DNA of 39,374 nucleotides from an uncultured Collinsella sp. (GCA_900544385.1 UQVD01000006.1:1-39374); one strand, 5' to 3'; positions 1 to 8,502 are shown, numbered from the stretch's first letter. Program-made: numbers and translations. Notes: generated by a model not told the origin, from the sequence alone.

Positions 1-46
1 GTGGCTGGCGGGGTTGCCCGCCCACATAACCTGTCCCCATTTCTCA

Positions 47-96
47 GCCGGGGGCGGCACGTCACACGGCGCGCCGCCCCCGGTCTTTTTGTTTTT
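47..96 (+). terminator. Rho-independent terminator of a gene upstream of the window
   Basis: A GC-rich stem (47-57 with 73-83, GCCGGGGGCGG type) with a 15-nt loop is followed by a T-rich tract at 84-96. It would end a plus-strand transcript coming from outside the window. Bases 1-46 show no recognisable gene; a small GGCGGG/CCCGCC hairpin lies at 7-22. Confidence 0.8.
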
Positions 97-116
97 GGGC
101 TGGTCGGGAGCCGTTT

Positions 117-254
117 GTCTCGATCTGTAACATCTAGCCGAGTTTTTGGGTCCTAGCTGTTACAGATTGAGACGAACAGGATTGCTCTTTCCGAAGAATC
201 TAAATCTGTAACACGTAGCCCGCTTTTGACCGTCTACCTGTTACAAATCGAGAC
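117..254. repeat. 57-bp palindromic repeat cluster A (two units)
   Basis: Two 57-bp units at 117-173 and 198-254, with starts 81 bp apart. Each has 16-bp inverted arms of the type GTCTCGATCTGTAACA / TGTTACAGATTGAGAC. The first unit also has inner pairs CTAG/CTAG and CCGA/TCGG around a T-rich loop; the second has GTAG/CTAC instead. The 24-bp spacer begins GAACAGG. The cluster lies between a plus-strand terminator and the 3' end of the lacI-type gene. Five further units occur at 5127-5344 and 10017-10153. Function is unknown; a REP/BIME-like element is the simplest reading. Confidence 0.9.
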
Positions 255-268
255 AGACGGAGTAGGAC

Positions 269-1297
269 CTAACCCCGTATGTCCCTAACAGTCGAGCGTT
301 CGACCAGCGTGCTCGGCACATGAATCGCCTCGATAGACGAGCTCTCTCCAATCGCCGCCTCAAACGCAAGCTTACCGACACCGCGCAAATCAAATCGCAG
401 CGTCGTCAGCCGATTGTGAGGAACAAGTCCCTCGAGTGCGTCGTCGATACCAACCACGCTCACGTCGTCGGGCACGGACAGGCCCGCGTTCTCGAGCGCG
501 GCGATAACGCCCAGCGCCATCTGGTCATTTGCCGCAAGCACGGCAGTCGGCGTCTGCGACCCGCCGGCAAGCACCTCGGCCGCAATCCGCTCGCCCATGG
601 CGTACCCACTGTCCGCACTCCAATCGCCACGCAGCATCGGAGCGGCATCGACATGAGCACGACCCAGCGTATCGCGCCAACCGGCCTCACGAAAACGCGA
701 GGAAATCGAGTTTTCCGGACCCGCCACAAACCGCATATTCGAGTGACCATGTTCCAGCAGATAATTGGTCAACAGCTCGCACGAACCATACTGGTCGGAG
801 TCGATCGTCGTGCAGCGCGGATGCGCATACATGGACAGGATGACCGTTCGCACTCCCGGCTGGGGAACAAACTCCTCAAAATCGGGAGCCATGCGGTTCA
901 TGTTGAGAATCATGCCGTCGACGGGTCGCTCGACCATGCGGCGCGAGGCATCGGCAAGTGCATAGGGCTTGTCGCCGCCCATCTCGATCATAGTGACGGC
1001 AAAATCATGCTCGCGCGCCGCTTGCATGATACCCTCGAGCGTCGCCAGGTTACCGACACGTGTGATGTTGTACATGCACAGGCCAATAGAACGATACGAC
1101 CCGCCGCGCAACGCCGCTCCAGCAAAATTGGGACGAAAGCCCAGCTCTTCCATGGCGGCCAGCACACGCTTGCGCGTCTTTTCCGTCACGTTGGGCATAC
1201 CGTTGACCACGCGCGACACAGTCTGGCGGCTCACGCCAGCGAGCGCCGCAACCTCTGCCGCGCTCGCCGAACGACCATTCCTTGTCTGCTGATCCAT
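269..1297 (-). CDS. LacI-family transcriptional repressor of lac module 1
   Basis: A 342-residue LacI/GalR-type repressor. An N-terminal helix-turn-helix with hinge (AAEVAALAGVSRQTVSRVVNG, approximately residues 12-32) is followed by a periplasmic-binding-protein-like sensor domain containing the family landmarks VDGMILN and ANDQMALGV near the effector cleft. An upstream in-frame ATG at 1354 would add 19 residues with no homology-like character. The ATG at 1297, directly before the DNA-binding domain, is preferred, although only a GGAAGG lies immediately before it. It is divergent from lacG (1648), so it most likely controls the lacG-lacE pair and itself from the shared 350-bp intergenic region. 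The effector, probably a galactoside phosphate or related sugar, is inferred from context only. Clearly paralogous to the repressor at 5362-6363. Confidence 0.93.
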   Translation of the reverse strand: MDQQTRNGRSASAAEVAALAGVSRQTVSRVVNGMPNVTEKTRKRVLAAMEELGFRPNFAGAALRGGSYRSIGLCMYNITRVGNLATLEGIMQAAREHDFAVTMIEMGGDKPYALADASRRMVERPVDGMILNMNRMAPDFEEFVPQPGVRTVILSMYAHPRCTTIDSDQYGSCELLTNYLLEHGHSNMRFVAGPENSISSRFREAGWRDTLGRAHVDAAPMLRGDWSADSGYAMGERIAAEVLAGGSQTPTAVLAANDQMALGVIAALENAGLSVPDDVSVVGIDDALEGLVPHNRLTTLRFDLRGVGKLAFEAAIGESSSIEAIHVPSTLVERSTVRDIRG

Positions 1298-1647
1298 GCC
1301 TTCCACGCTAACCTGCTTCCCAACTATTCCCCGCGCCCATGGCGCATCGTACATACATTGATAACGTGCTCATGATACCCGAGCCATATACCACAACATG
1401 AAAACTTCTGTCAATCAAAACCGCTTACCGAACAAATACAACCGTTCGCAGCTGTTTGAAGTTGTTTTGTTTCTATACATCCCAGCCGGATGTTAACGTG
1501 CTTATTGTCAAATGTTCACGTGCTCATTTTGGTTCTAATCATTTTAAGATAGTGTTTATCGGGCTTTTTCACCGCTGAACGCTAACCAGGGAGCCTCCTG
1601 AGCGCAAACGCACAATATCGAACAGCGAGACGAGAGGATGTATGCAT
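1298..1647. promoter_or_regulatory. Divergent lacI/lacG control region with direct repeats
   Basis: This 350-bp AT-rich region separates the two divergent genes. Visible elements are a quasi-palindrome AACCGCTTACCGA (1419-1431), two direct repeats TGTTAACGTGCT (1491-1502) and TGTTCACGTGCT (1513-1524) with 22-bp period, and a third ATAACGTGCT (1361-1370) near the repressor start. Similar paired sites and a similar CCGTTTACCGG-type site recur in front of the second module (6445-6457, 6500-6544), so these are likely binding sites for the LacI proteins or a global sugar regulator. No convincing -35/-10 pair could be assigned. Confidence 0.55.
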
Positions 1648-3090
1648 ATGTCTTTGCTAAACCGCGTACAGCAGCTGCCGAAGGGCTTTGTTTGGGGCGC
1701 CGCAACCGCCGCGTACCAAACGGAAGGTTCCACGAAGGTGGCAGGCAAGGGTAAGACCATGTGGGACGATTACCTTGTCGCCCAGGGTCGCTTTTTGCCC
1801 GACCCGGCCAGTGATTTCTACAACCGCTACGAGGAGGATATCCGCCTTTCTGCCGAGCATGGACTCAACGCCATTCGTGTGTCCATCGCCTGGACCCGCA
1901 TCTTCCCCAACGGCGACGATGCCGAACCCCTCGCCGAGGGCGTTAAGCACTACCACGAGCTGTTCGCCTGCTGCAAAAAGTATGGCGTCGAGCCCTATGT
2001 GTCCCTGCATCACTTTGACTCCCCCGCCGCCCTGTTCAACCAGGGCGACTGGCTCAACCGCAAGACCGTCGACGCCTATGTGCGCTATGCCGAGTTCTGC
2101 TTCCGCGAGTTCCGCGAGGTCAAGAATTGGTTCACCATCAACGAGCTCATCAGCCTCTCGCACTCCCAATACATCCAAGGCAACTTCCCGCCCAACCATC
2201 ACTTTGATGTGACGAGCGGCATCCAGAGCCAGCACAACGAGCTCGTTGCCCACGCCCGCGCCGTCAACCTGTATAAGGATCTTGACGAGACCGAGCACCT
2301 GGGCGGACGCATTGGCATGGTCAACGTCCTGACGCCGGCATATCCTGCCACAGACTCGCCCGCCGACCAGCACGCCGCCGACCTGTACAACGCCTTCTAC
2401 ACCGACTTCATCATGGACGGCGCCTTCCTGGGTCACTACTCCGCGCGCACCCTCTCACTCATCAACGAGATTCTGCGTGCCAACAACGCCACGCTTACGG
2501 TTGAGGACAGCGACATGGAGGAGCTCGCCAAGGCGGCGCCCCGCAACGATATGTTCGGCCTCAACTACTATCAGTCGGCGTTTATCGCCGCCTACGATGG
2601 CGAGTCCACCAACAGCTTTAACGGCACCGGAGACAAGGGCACCTCGTGCTTTAAGTTTAAGGGCGTCGGGCAGCAGGTCGATATGCCGGGTATCCCCACC
2701 ACCGACTGGGATTGGCTCATCTACCCGCAAGGCCTCTACGACACGCTCAAGCACATCAGCGCCACCTATCCCAACCTCCCCGTCATCTATATCACCGAAA
2801 ACGGCCTGGGCCACAAGGACCCCGAGCCCGACGCAAACGGCATCGTCGCCGATCCCGAGCGCATCGACTTTGTCGACCAGCACATGGAGAAGGTGCTCCG
2901 GGCGCGCGCCGAGGGCGTCGACGTCCAGGGCTACTTTATCTGGAGCCTGCAGGACCAGTTCTCGTGGGCCAACGGCTATAACAAGCGCTACGGCCTGTTC
3001 TACATCGACTTCGACACGCAAAAACGCTACATCAAGCAGTCGGCACTCTGGTACAAGGAGCTCGCCGACACTATGGCGGACGCGCAGTAG
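1648..3090 (+). CDS. lacG: 6-phospho-beta-galactosidase (GH1)
   Basis: A glycoside hydrolase family 1 enzyme of 480 residues, the usual length for LacG (about 470). It would hydrolyse lactose-6-phosphate, delivered by the PTS, to galactose-6-phosphate and glucose in the cytoplasm. The acid/base motif is FTINE (mid-protein) and the nucleophile motif is YITENG. The C-terminal FSWANGYNKRYGLF carries the Ser, Lys and Tyr that bind the 6-phosphate, and its Trp fits galactoside rather than glucoside specificity in this family. The first ATG at 1642 is only 4 nt from the GAGAGG ribosome site; the one at 1648 is better spaced and starts MSLLNR. It is followed after 176 bp by the lactose PTS gene. 6-Phospho-beta-glucosidase is the alternative, but the alignment by eye favours LacG. 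Confidence 0.88.
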   Translation: MSLLNRVQQLPKGFVWGAATAAYQTEGSTKVAGKGKTMWDDYLVAQGRFLPDPASDFYNRYEEDIRLSAEHGLNAIRVSIAWTRIFPNGDDAEPLAEGVKHYHELFACCKKYGVEPYVSLHHFDSPAALFNQGDWLNRKTVDAYVRYAEFCFREFREVKNWFTINELISLSHSQYIQGNFPPNHHFDVTSGIQSQHNELVAHARAVNLYKDLDETEHLGGRIGMVNVLTPAYPATDSPADQHAADLYNAFYTDFIMDGAFLGHYSARTLSLINEILRANNATLTVEDSDMEELAKAAPRNDMFGLNYYQSAFIAAYDGESTNSFNGTGDKGTSCFKFKGVGQQVDMPGIPTTDWDWLIYPQGLYDTLKHISATYPNLPVIYITENGLGHKDPEPDANGIVADPERIDFVDQHMEKVLRARAEGVDVQGYFIWSLQDQFSWANGYNKRYGLFYIDFDTQKRYIKQSALWYKELADTMADAQ

Positions 3091-3111
3091 CGCATCGCCT
3101 CGCTTTCCCCC

Positions 3112-3158
3112 GAGAGGGGAGCGGCCCTATGCGATACAAACCCAGCCGCTCCCCTCTC
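3112..3158 (+). other. Perfect 14-bp hairpin between lacG and lacE
   Basis: GAGAGGGGAGCGGC (3112-3125) is exactly complementary to 3145-3158, with a 19-nt loop. No T-tract follows, so it is unlikely to be a simple terminator. It lies in the lacG-lacE intergenic RNA and could act as an mRNA stability or processing element that sets the ratio of enzyme to transporter. The rest of 3091-3266 holds no gene. Confidence 0.7.
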
Positions 3159-3266
3159 TCCCCCTGGGACCGACCCCGCCTGCACCCGGGCTTTTAGCAA
3201 GCGGGAGACCATATAGGTTTTCAACGTCCATGCCATTAAGATTTCATGCAAAGAGGAGCGTGAACT

Positions 3267-5027
3267 ATGGAATCGATCGTTAAGTTCTTGGAGAAAGGTC
3301 AGCCGTACTTCGACAAGGTCTCTAAGAACATCTACCTTCAGGCCATTAAAGACGGCTTTTTGGCAGCAATGCCCATCATCCTGTCTTCTTCTGTCTTCCT
3401 GCTTATTTCGACCCTGCCGGGCGTTGTCGCCACGGTCGGCGGCTTTACGCTGCCCGACTGGTGGAACGTCGACGTCGTGAACTTCTGCAACAAGGTTTAC
3501 AACTTCACGATGGGCGTCGTGGGCATCATGGTCGCCGGCACCACCGCAAGCGCGCTGACCGGCTCCAAGAACCGCCGCATGCCTGCCGGCAAGGCCATCA
3601 ACGCCACGAGCACCATGGTCGCCGCCATGTGCGCTATGCTCATCTTGGCCGTTACCCAGACGAGTGCCAAGATCGACGGCGCCGATGTCTCGGTGTTCTT
3701 TACCGACAACATGGGCACCAAGGGCCTACTGAGCTCCTTTGTCGCCGCATTTGCCACGGTCAACATCTATGCCTTCTGCATTAAGCGAGACATCACCATC
3801 AAGCTGCCCAAAGAAGTCCCCGGCGCCATCGCCCAGAACTTCCGCGACATCTTCGCCTTCAGCTTCTCCATCCTGTTTGTCGCCGTCATCGACGTTATCT
3901 GCCGCACCTGCTTGGCCGTCCCGTTTGCCAACGTCATCTCCACGCTGGTGAGCCCGCTGTTCGCCGCTGCCGATTCCTACGCCGGCCTCGCCCTCATCTG
4001 GTTCATGATCCCGCTGTTCTGGTTCATGGGCATCCACGGCCCCTCGGTCGTTAAGCCTGCCCTCAACGCCGCGCTGTTTGGCAACATCACCACCAACCTC
4101 GCCACGCTGCAGGCCGGCGGTCACCCCGCCCTCGCCCTGACCGAGAACTTCGGTAACTACATCGGCGAACTCGGCGGCACCGGCGCCACGTTCATTGTCC
4201 CGATCATCTTCCTGCTCTTTATGCGCTCCAAGCAGCTCAAGGCCGTCGGCAAAGCCTCTGTCGTACCCGTGATGTTCGCCGTCAACGAACCGCTGCTGTT
4301 CGCCGCGCCCATCATCCTCAACCCGTACTTCCTGATCCCGTTCCTGTTTGCCCCCGTGGCCAACGTCCTCATTGGTAAGTTCTTCATCGACTTTTTGGGC
4401 ATGAACGGCTTTATCTATGCCATGCCGTGGGCACTCCCCGGACCGATCGGCACCTTCATCGACACCAACTTCCAGCCGATCTCTCTGGTCCTGGTTGTCG
4501 TCCTGCTGGTCGTTGACTTCTTGATCTACTACCCGTTCTGCAAGGCCTACGACAACGTCCTGTGCAAGCAGGAGGCCGAGACCCTGGCCGAAGAAGAGGC
4601 CGAGGAGACCAAGGCCGTCAAGACCGCTGCCGCCCCCGCCGTTGAGGCTCCTGTTGTCGAGACCGCTTCTGCCACCGAGGCCTCCGCAGCTCCGTCCGCC
4701 CTTAAGGGCAAGGATCTGAGGGTTCTGGTTCTGTGCGCTGGCGCCGGCACCTCTGCACTGCTCGCCAACGCGCTTAAGGAAGGCGCCGACGAGCTGGGCA
4801 TCGACATTACCGCCAACGCCGGTGCCTACGGCAGCCACTACGCCATCATGGACCAGTACAACGTCATCGTCCTGGCTCCGCAGGTTCGCACCTATTACAA
4901 CGAGATGAAGGCCGACACCGACCGCCTGGGCATCACGCTGCTGTCGCCCAAGGGCAAACAGTACATCGACCTCACTAAGGATCCCAAGGGTGCCGTCGCC
5001 TGGATCGAGGAAAACCTCGAGGCATAA
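3267..5027 (+). CDS. lacE: PTS lactose-type EIICB transporter
   Basis: A 586-residue fused lactose permease that imports lactose and phosphorylates it. The N-terminal EIIC domain (about 1-425) is hydrophobic, starts with the LacE-like KISxNIYLQAIKDGF pattern and contains the substrate-site segments GIHGPSVV and VNEPLLF. A flexible Ala/Glu/Pro-rich linker (about 430-480) leads to a C-terminal EIIB domain with the phospho-cysteine in VLCAGAGTS. Length and order match LacE of lactic acid bacteria. A strong AGAGGAG site precedes the ATG. It is the second gene of module 1 and is followed by a terminator. Neither this module nor the second carries the partner EIIA-Lac (LacF). Paralogue of the transporter at 6649-8427. 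Confidence 0.92.
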   Translation: MESIVKFLEKGQPYFDKVSKNIYLQAIKDGFLAAMPIILSSSVFLLISTLPGVVATVGGFTLPDWWNVDVVNFCNKVYNFTMGVVGIMVAGTTASALTGSKNRRMPAGKAINATSTMVAAMCAMLILAVTQTSAKIDGADVSVFFTDNMGTKGLLSSFVAAFATVNIYAFCIKRDITIKLPKEVPGAIAQNFRDIFAFSFSILFVAVIDVICRTCLAVPFANVISTLVSPLFAAADSYAGLALIWFMIPLFWFMGIHGPSVVKPALNAALFGNITTNLATLQAGGHPALALTENFGNYIGELGGTGATFIVPIIFLLFMRSKQLKAVGKASVVPVMFAVNEPLLFAAPIILNPYFLIPFLFAPVANVLIGKFFIDFLGMNGFIYAMPWALPGPIGTFIDTNFQPISLVLVVVLLVVDFLIYYPFCKAYDNVLCKQEAETLAEEEAEETKAVKTAAAPAVEAPVVETASATEASAAPSALKGKDLRVLVLCAGAGTSALLANALKEGADELGIDITANAGAYGSHYAIMDQYNVIVLAPQVRTYYNEMKADTDRLGITLLSPKGKQYIDLTKDPKGAVAWIEENLEA

Positions 5028-5060
5028 GACGCTGACACCACCTGCCGCTCGCAGACAATA

Positions 5061-5104
5061 AATGGCCCGTGCATCGATGTGTGATGCGCGGGCCATTTTG
5101 TTTA
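5061..5104 (+). terminator. Terminator after lacE of module 1
   Basis: The stem AATGGCCCGTGCATC / GATGCGCGGGCCATT (5061-5075 with 5083-5097, one bulged pair) is followed by TTGTTT. It ends the lacG-lacE transcript and lies between two convergent genes. Confidence 0.85.
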
Positions 5105-5126
5105 GACCGCACCCGTCCTCCTGTTC

Positions 5127-5344
5127 ATCTCAATCTGTAACATCTAGCCGAGTTTTTCGGTCCAAGCTGTTACAGATTTAGACGAACGGGCGGCCCGGGC
5201 CGAACAATCTCGATCTGTAACATGTAGACCACTTTTGACCGTCTAGTTGTTACAGATCGAGACAAACGGAATAAGCCGGACCGAATTGTCTAAATCTGTA
5301 ACAATTAGCTGAGATTTTCGGCTCTACCTGTTACAGATTGAGAT
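5127..5344. repeat. 57-bp palindromic repeat cluster B (three units)
   Basis: Three units at 5127-5183, 5207-5263 and 5288-5344, each exactly 57 bp, with starts 80 and 81 bp apart. Unit types differ in the central part: the first has CTAGCCGAGTTTTTCGG, the second GTAGACCACTTTTGACC and the third TTAGCTGAGATTTTCGG. The outer 16-bp arms are conserved. The cluster fills the gap between the terminator of lacE and the 3' end of the second lacI gene. Confidence 0.9.
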
Positions 5345-5361
5345 GAACGAGCCGAGCACGT

Positions 5362-6363
5362 CTACGCCCGCAGGTCTTTCACGCTGGAACGCTCGACCAA
5401 CACGCCCGAGACGAGCGTACGGCTTCTGGAGCTCGGGGTTTCCAGACCTGCGACGACCTCGTTGAGCGCACGGACGCCCAGCTCGCGGTGGCGAAACTTC
5501 ACCGACGTCAGAATCGAGTTGGGAATCGTCTTATAGAGCTCATCATCGAAGCCGATCACGGACACATCATCGGGCACACTGAGCCCTTTGTCACGTAAAG
5601 CCATCATCACGCCGTTTGCCATGCAGTCGTTAGCTGCGAGGACCGCCGTGCAATCGGGTTTATCGGCAAGCACAAGGCCCGCAGCATAGCCACTATCCGC
5701 ATTCCAATCGCCTTGCAGAGGCTCGGGCGGCTCAATGCCACGCGTCTCGAGTGCCGCACGCCAACCTTTCATACGGCACTGGCTCGACAGCGACTCTTTC
5801 TTACCAGAGACGAAGTACACGTTCTTGTGCCCGCGATTTAAGAAGTACTCGCACGCCATGCGCGCGCCACCCTCTTGATCGTCACTAACGGTAGAGCAGG
5901 CAGGATGCTCCATCGGCGTGATAATCACCGTCTTGAGGTCTTTCGGCGCCTCAAAGGTATCAAAGTCATCGACCATCTGACGCAGGTTGAAGATCATGCC
6001 GTCGACGGGAAGCTGCGACATCCTGCGCGCCGCTTCGGCAAGGGTCATCTTCTCCCCCGCGCGCTTCTTAATCATCGTGAGCGCAAAGCCGCGTTCTTCG
6101 GCGGCATCGGCGATACCGTCAATCATGTCCACGGCGCCGCCCGACAAGTGGAACATCACCACGCCGATGCACCCGTAACGGCCCAACTTGAGTGAACGCG
6201 CGGCAAAGTTCGCCCGGAACCCAAGCGTCTCCATGGCAGCATGGACCCTATCGCGTGTCGACTCTCGCACGCTATCGGGCTCGTTGATCACACGCGAAAC
6301 CGTCTTGAGAGAAACACCCGCGGCAATCGCCACATCGTTCATCGAGACGTTTTTCTTGTCCAT
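5362..6363 (-). CDS. LacI-family transcriptional repressor of lac module 2
   Basis: A LacI/GalR-type repressor of 333 residues. The N-terminal helix-turn-helix (MNDVAIAAGVSLKTVSRVIN, about residues 8-27) is followed by a sugar-binding sensor domain with VDGMIFN and ANDCMANGV. It resembles the repressor at 269-1297 across the whole length, so the two probably arose by duplication along with their structural genes. An earlier in-frame ATG at 6423 would add 20 residues unrelated to the family; the ATG at 6363 (MDKKNVSMND) is preferred, though its ribosome site is weak. It is divergent from lacE at 6649 and probably represses that operon and itself. The effector is not visible from sequence. Confidence 0.92.
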   Translation of the reverse strand: MDKKNVSMNDVAIAAGVSLKTVSRVINEPDSVRESTRDRVHAAMETLGFRANFAARSLKLGRYGCIGVVMFHLSGGAVDMIDGIADAAEERGFALTMIKKRAGEKMTLAEAARRMSQLPVDGMIFNLRQMVDDFDTFEAPKDLKTVIITPMEHPACSTVSDDQEGGARMACEYFLNRGHKNVYFVSGKKESLSSQCRMKGWRAALETRGIEPPEPLQGDWNADSGYAAGLVLADKPDCTAVLAANDCMANGVMMALRDKGLSVPDDVSVIGFDDELYKTIPNSILTSVKFRHRELGVRALNEVVAGLETPSSRSRTLVSGVLVERSSVKDLRA

Positions 6364-6648
6364 CGTTGCCACTGCTTCTCCACTCGGTTCTCTATCGCTT
6401 GTTTTTTGCGTTCTAGCATACACTACCTGCCTGACTGATAAATCAACCGTTTACCGGACAATATCGACCACTCACCCGTATATCCTTGTTGCTCTTCCAG
6501 AAATGTCTTACGTTGTCATTAACGAAATGTCCTACGTTGTCATTTCGCAATGCCTTCCTTAAGCAGGAAGGTTTCCGGGCAGTCCTGACCATCCATCGAC
6601 GACCAATTCCATCCACATGCATCGCGCATTAAGCAGCAAAGGAGCTCT
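6364..6648. promoter_or_regulatory. Divergent lacI/lacE control region with 21-bp direct repeats
   Basis: It contains AACCGTTTACCGG (6445-6457) and two 21-bp direct repeats, GAAATGTCTTACGTTGTCATT at 6500-6520 and a copy with one mismatch at 6524-6544, 24 bp apart. Downstream a small hairpin CCTTCC/GGAAGG lies at 6553-6571 in the presumed leader. The AAATGT-n-ACGT-n-TCATT arrangement is also found at 1511-1529 in front of module 1, which suggests a shared regulator. Confidence 0.6.
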
Positions 6649-8427
6649 ATGGACGCCATCGTAAAGATGCTCGAAAAGCATCAACCGTTCTTTGAGAAGA
6701 TCTCGAGGAACATCTACCTCCAGGCCATTAAGGACGGATTCCTTGGGTGCATGCCCATCGTCCTCACCTCTTCGATCTTTCTGCTCATTGCCACCCTTCC
6801 CGGCGTAGTCGGCATCACGCTGCCCCAGCCGCTCATCGACTGGTGCAACAAGCTGTACAACTTCACCATGGGCGTCATGGGCATCATGGTTGCCGGCACC
6901 ACTGCCAAGAACTTTACGGCTTCCATGAACCGTCGCATGCCCGCCGGCAAGGTGCTCAACGACGGCTCCACCATGGTGGCCGCCCAGTGCAGTATGCTTT
7001 TGCTCGCCGTTACGCAGTTCACCACCAAGTTCAACGGCTCCGAGCTTTCGGTCTTCGACTGCACCAGCATGGGCACGCGCGGTCTGTTCTCGGCCTATAT
7101 CGCCGCGTTCATCACCGTGTGGGTCTACAAATTCTGCGTCTCGCGCGATCTGACCATTAAGCTGCCCAAGGAGGTCCCGGGCGCCATCGCTCAGAACTTC
7201 CGCGACATTATCCCCTTTGGCGGTGCCGTCATCATCTGCGGCATCATCGATGTCGTCGTGCGCAACCTCATGGGTGTTCCGTTCTCCGAGCTGCTTATCA
7301 AACTGCTCTCCCCGCTCTTTACCGCTGCAGAAACCTATCCTGGCCTTATCCTTATCCAGGCAGCCACCGCGTTCTTCTGGTTCATCGGCGTCCACGGTCC
7401 CTCGATCGTCCAGCCGGGCATCGACCCCATCCGTCTTGCCAACCAGGCCGAGAACCTGCAGGTTCTGCTGGCCGGTGGTCACCCCGCCCATTCCCTCACC
7501 TTTAACATGTCGCTCGTGGGTGAGTTCGGCGGCACCGGCGCCACGTTCATCGTGCCGCTTCTGCTGATTCTCTTTATGAAGTCCAAGCAGCTCAAAGCCG
7601 TCGGTAAGGCCTCGATTGTTCCTGTTGCCTTCGCAGTCAACGAACCGCTGCTCTTTGGCGCGCCGATGATCCTTAACCCTTACATGCTCATCCCCTTTGT
7701 TGCCGCCGGCTGCGTCAACGTAAGCGTTGCCAAGTTCTTTATCGACAACGTGGGCATGAACGGCTTCTCCTTCGTGGTACCTTGGACTACCCCTGCCCCC
7801 ATCGGCATCTTCATCACCACGAACTTCCAGCTTATCGCCCTGGTGTTTGTCGCAATCATCATCTTGCTGGACGCCATCATCTACCTGCCGTTCTTGAAGG
7901 CATACGATAAGCTGCTCTGCGACCAGGAGGCCGAGCGCGCCGCCGAGCTGGGTCTCGAGTCCGATGGTGCTGCCACCATCGCCGCCAGCACCTCTGCGCC
8001 CGCTGTCGAGCAGGCCACCGCTTCCGTCGAGCCGACCGCCGCTGCCGCCGACAGCAAGCCTGTCGCCGATCAGCCCGAGCCCGCCGCCGACGCATCCGCT
8101 AAGAAGGATGTCGACGGCCTGAAGGTCCTCGTCCTGTGCGCCGGCGCCGGCACCTCTGCCATGCTTGCCAACGCCATCAAGGAAGGTGCTGCGCAGACCG
8201 GAGAGAACATCGCTTCCTCCGCAGGCGCCTATGGCCAGCACACTGCCATCATGGATCAGTACGACGTTATCGTGCTTGCCCCGCAGGTCCGTAGCTACTA
8301 CAACGACATGAAGGCCGACACCGATCGCCTGGGCATTAAGCTGCTCGCCCCGCGCGGTAAGGAATATATCGACCTTACTCGCGACCCCGCTGGCGCCATC
8401 AAGTGGCTCCGCGAGAACCTCGACTAG
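6649..8427 (+). CDS. lacE: PTS lactose-type EIICB transporter (second copy)
   Basis: A lactose-family permease of 592 residues. It has the same domain order as the copy at 3267-5027: hydrophobic EIIC (about 1-425, with GVHGPSIV and VNEPLLFGAP), an Ala/Pro/Glu-rich linker (about 430-490) and a C-terminal EIIB with the phospho-cysteine in VLCAGAGTS. A close-to-ideal AAAGGAG site precedes the ATG. Here the transporter comes first and the hydrolase second, the reverse of module 1. Close paralogy with somewhat different EIIC residues suggests a related but perhaps not identical beta-galactoside. No EIIA-Lac is encoded nearby, so the phosphoryl donor must come from elsewhere in the genome. Confidence 0.92.
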   Translation: MDAIVKMLEKHQPFFEKISRNIYLQAIKDGFLGCMPIVLTSSIFLLIATLPGVVGITLPQPLIDWCNKLYNFTMGVMGIMVAGTTAKNFTASMNRRMPAGKVLNDGSTMVAAQCSMLLLAVTQFTTKFNGSELSVFDCTSMGTRGLFSAYIAAFITVWVYKFCVSRDLTIKLPKEVPGAIAQNFRDIIPFGGAVIICGIIDVVVRNLMGVPFSELLIKLLSPLFTAAETYPGLILIQAATAFFWFIGVHGPSIVQPGIDPIRLANQAENLQVLLAGGHPAHSLTFNMSLVGEFGGTGATFIVPLLLILFMKSKQLKAVGKASIVPVAFAVNEPLLFGAPMILNPYMLIPFVAAGCVNVSVAKFFIDNVGMNGFSFVVPWTTPAPIGIFITTNFQLIALVFVAIIILLDAIIYLPFLKAYDKLLCDQEAERAAELGLESDGAATIAASTSAPAVEQATASVEPTAAAADSKPVADQPEPAADASAKKDVDGLKVLVLCAGAGTSAMLANAIKEGAAQTGENIASSAGAYGQHTAIMDQYDVIVLAPQVRSYYNDMKADTDRLGIKLLAPRGKEYIDLTRDPAGAIKWLRENLD

Positions 8428-8441
8428 TTCCTCCCTCTGTT

Positions 8442-8468
8442 GGTGCCCGGATTCCCGGTTCGGGCACC
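8442..8468 (+). other. Hairpin between lacE and lacG of module 2
   Basis: GGTGCCCG (8442-8449) pairs with CGGGCACC (8461-8468), followed by TCTCCCT, which is not a proper T-tract. The downstream gene begins 34 bp later, so this may be a weak attenuator or an mRNA processing site comparable to the hairpin at 3112-3158. Confidence 0.6.
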
Positions 8469-8502
8469 TCTCCCTATTCGTATCCCACAGAAAGGATGAC
8501 TC

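Noticed and set aside
117..254. CRISPR array
   Set aside because: Repeats are long palindromes, groups have only two or three units, spacers share their first bases, and no cas gene is near.
320..1375. Plus-strand frame opposite the first LacI gene
   Set aside because: Arg/His-rich translation without motifs; the minus-strand repressor is unambiguous.
3726..5096. Long open frame antisense to lacE of module 1
   Set aside because: Same reason; it has no ribosome site and covers the terminator region.
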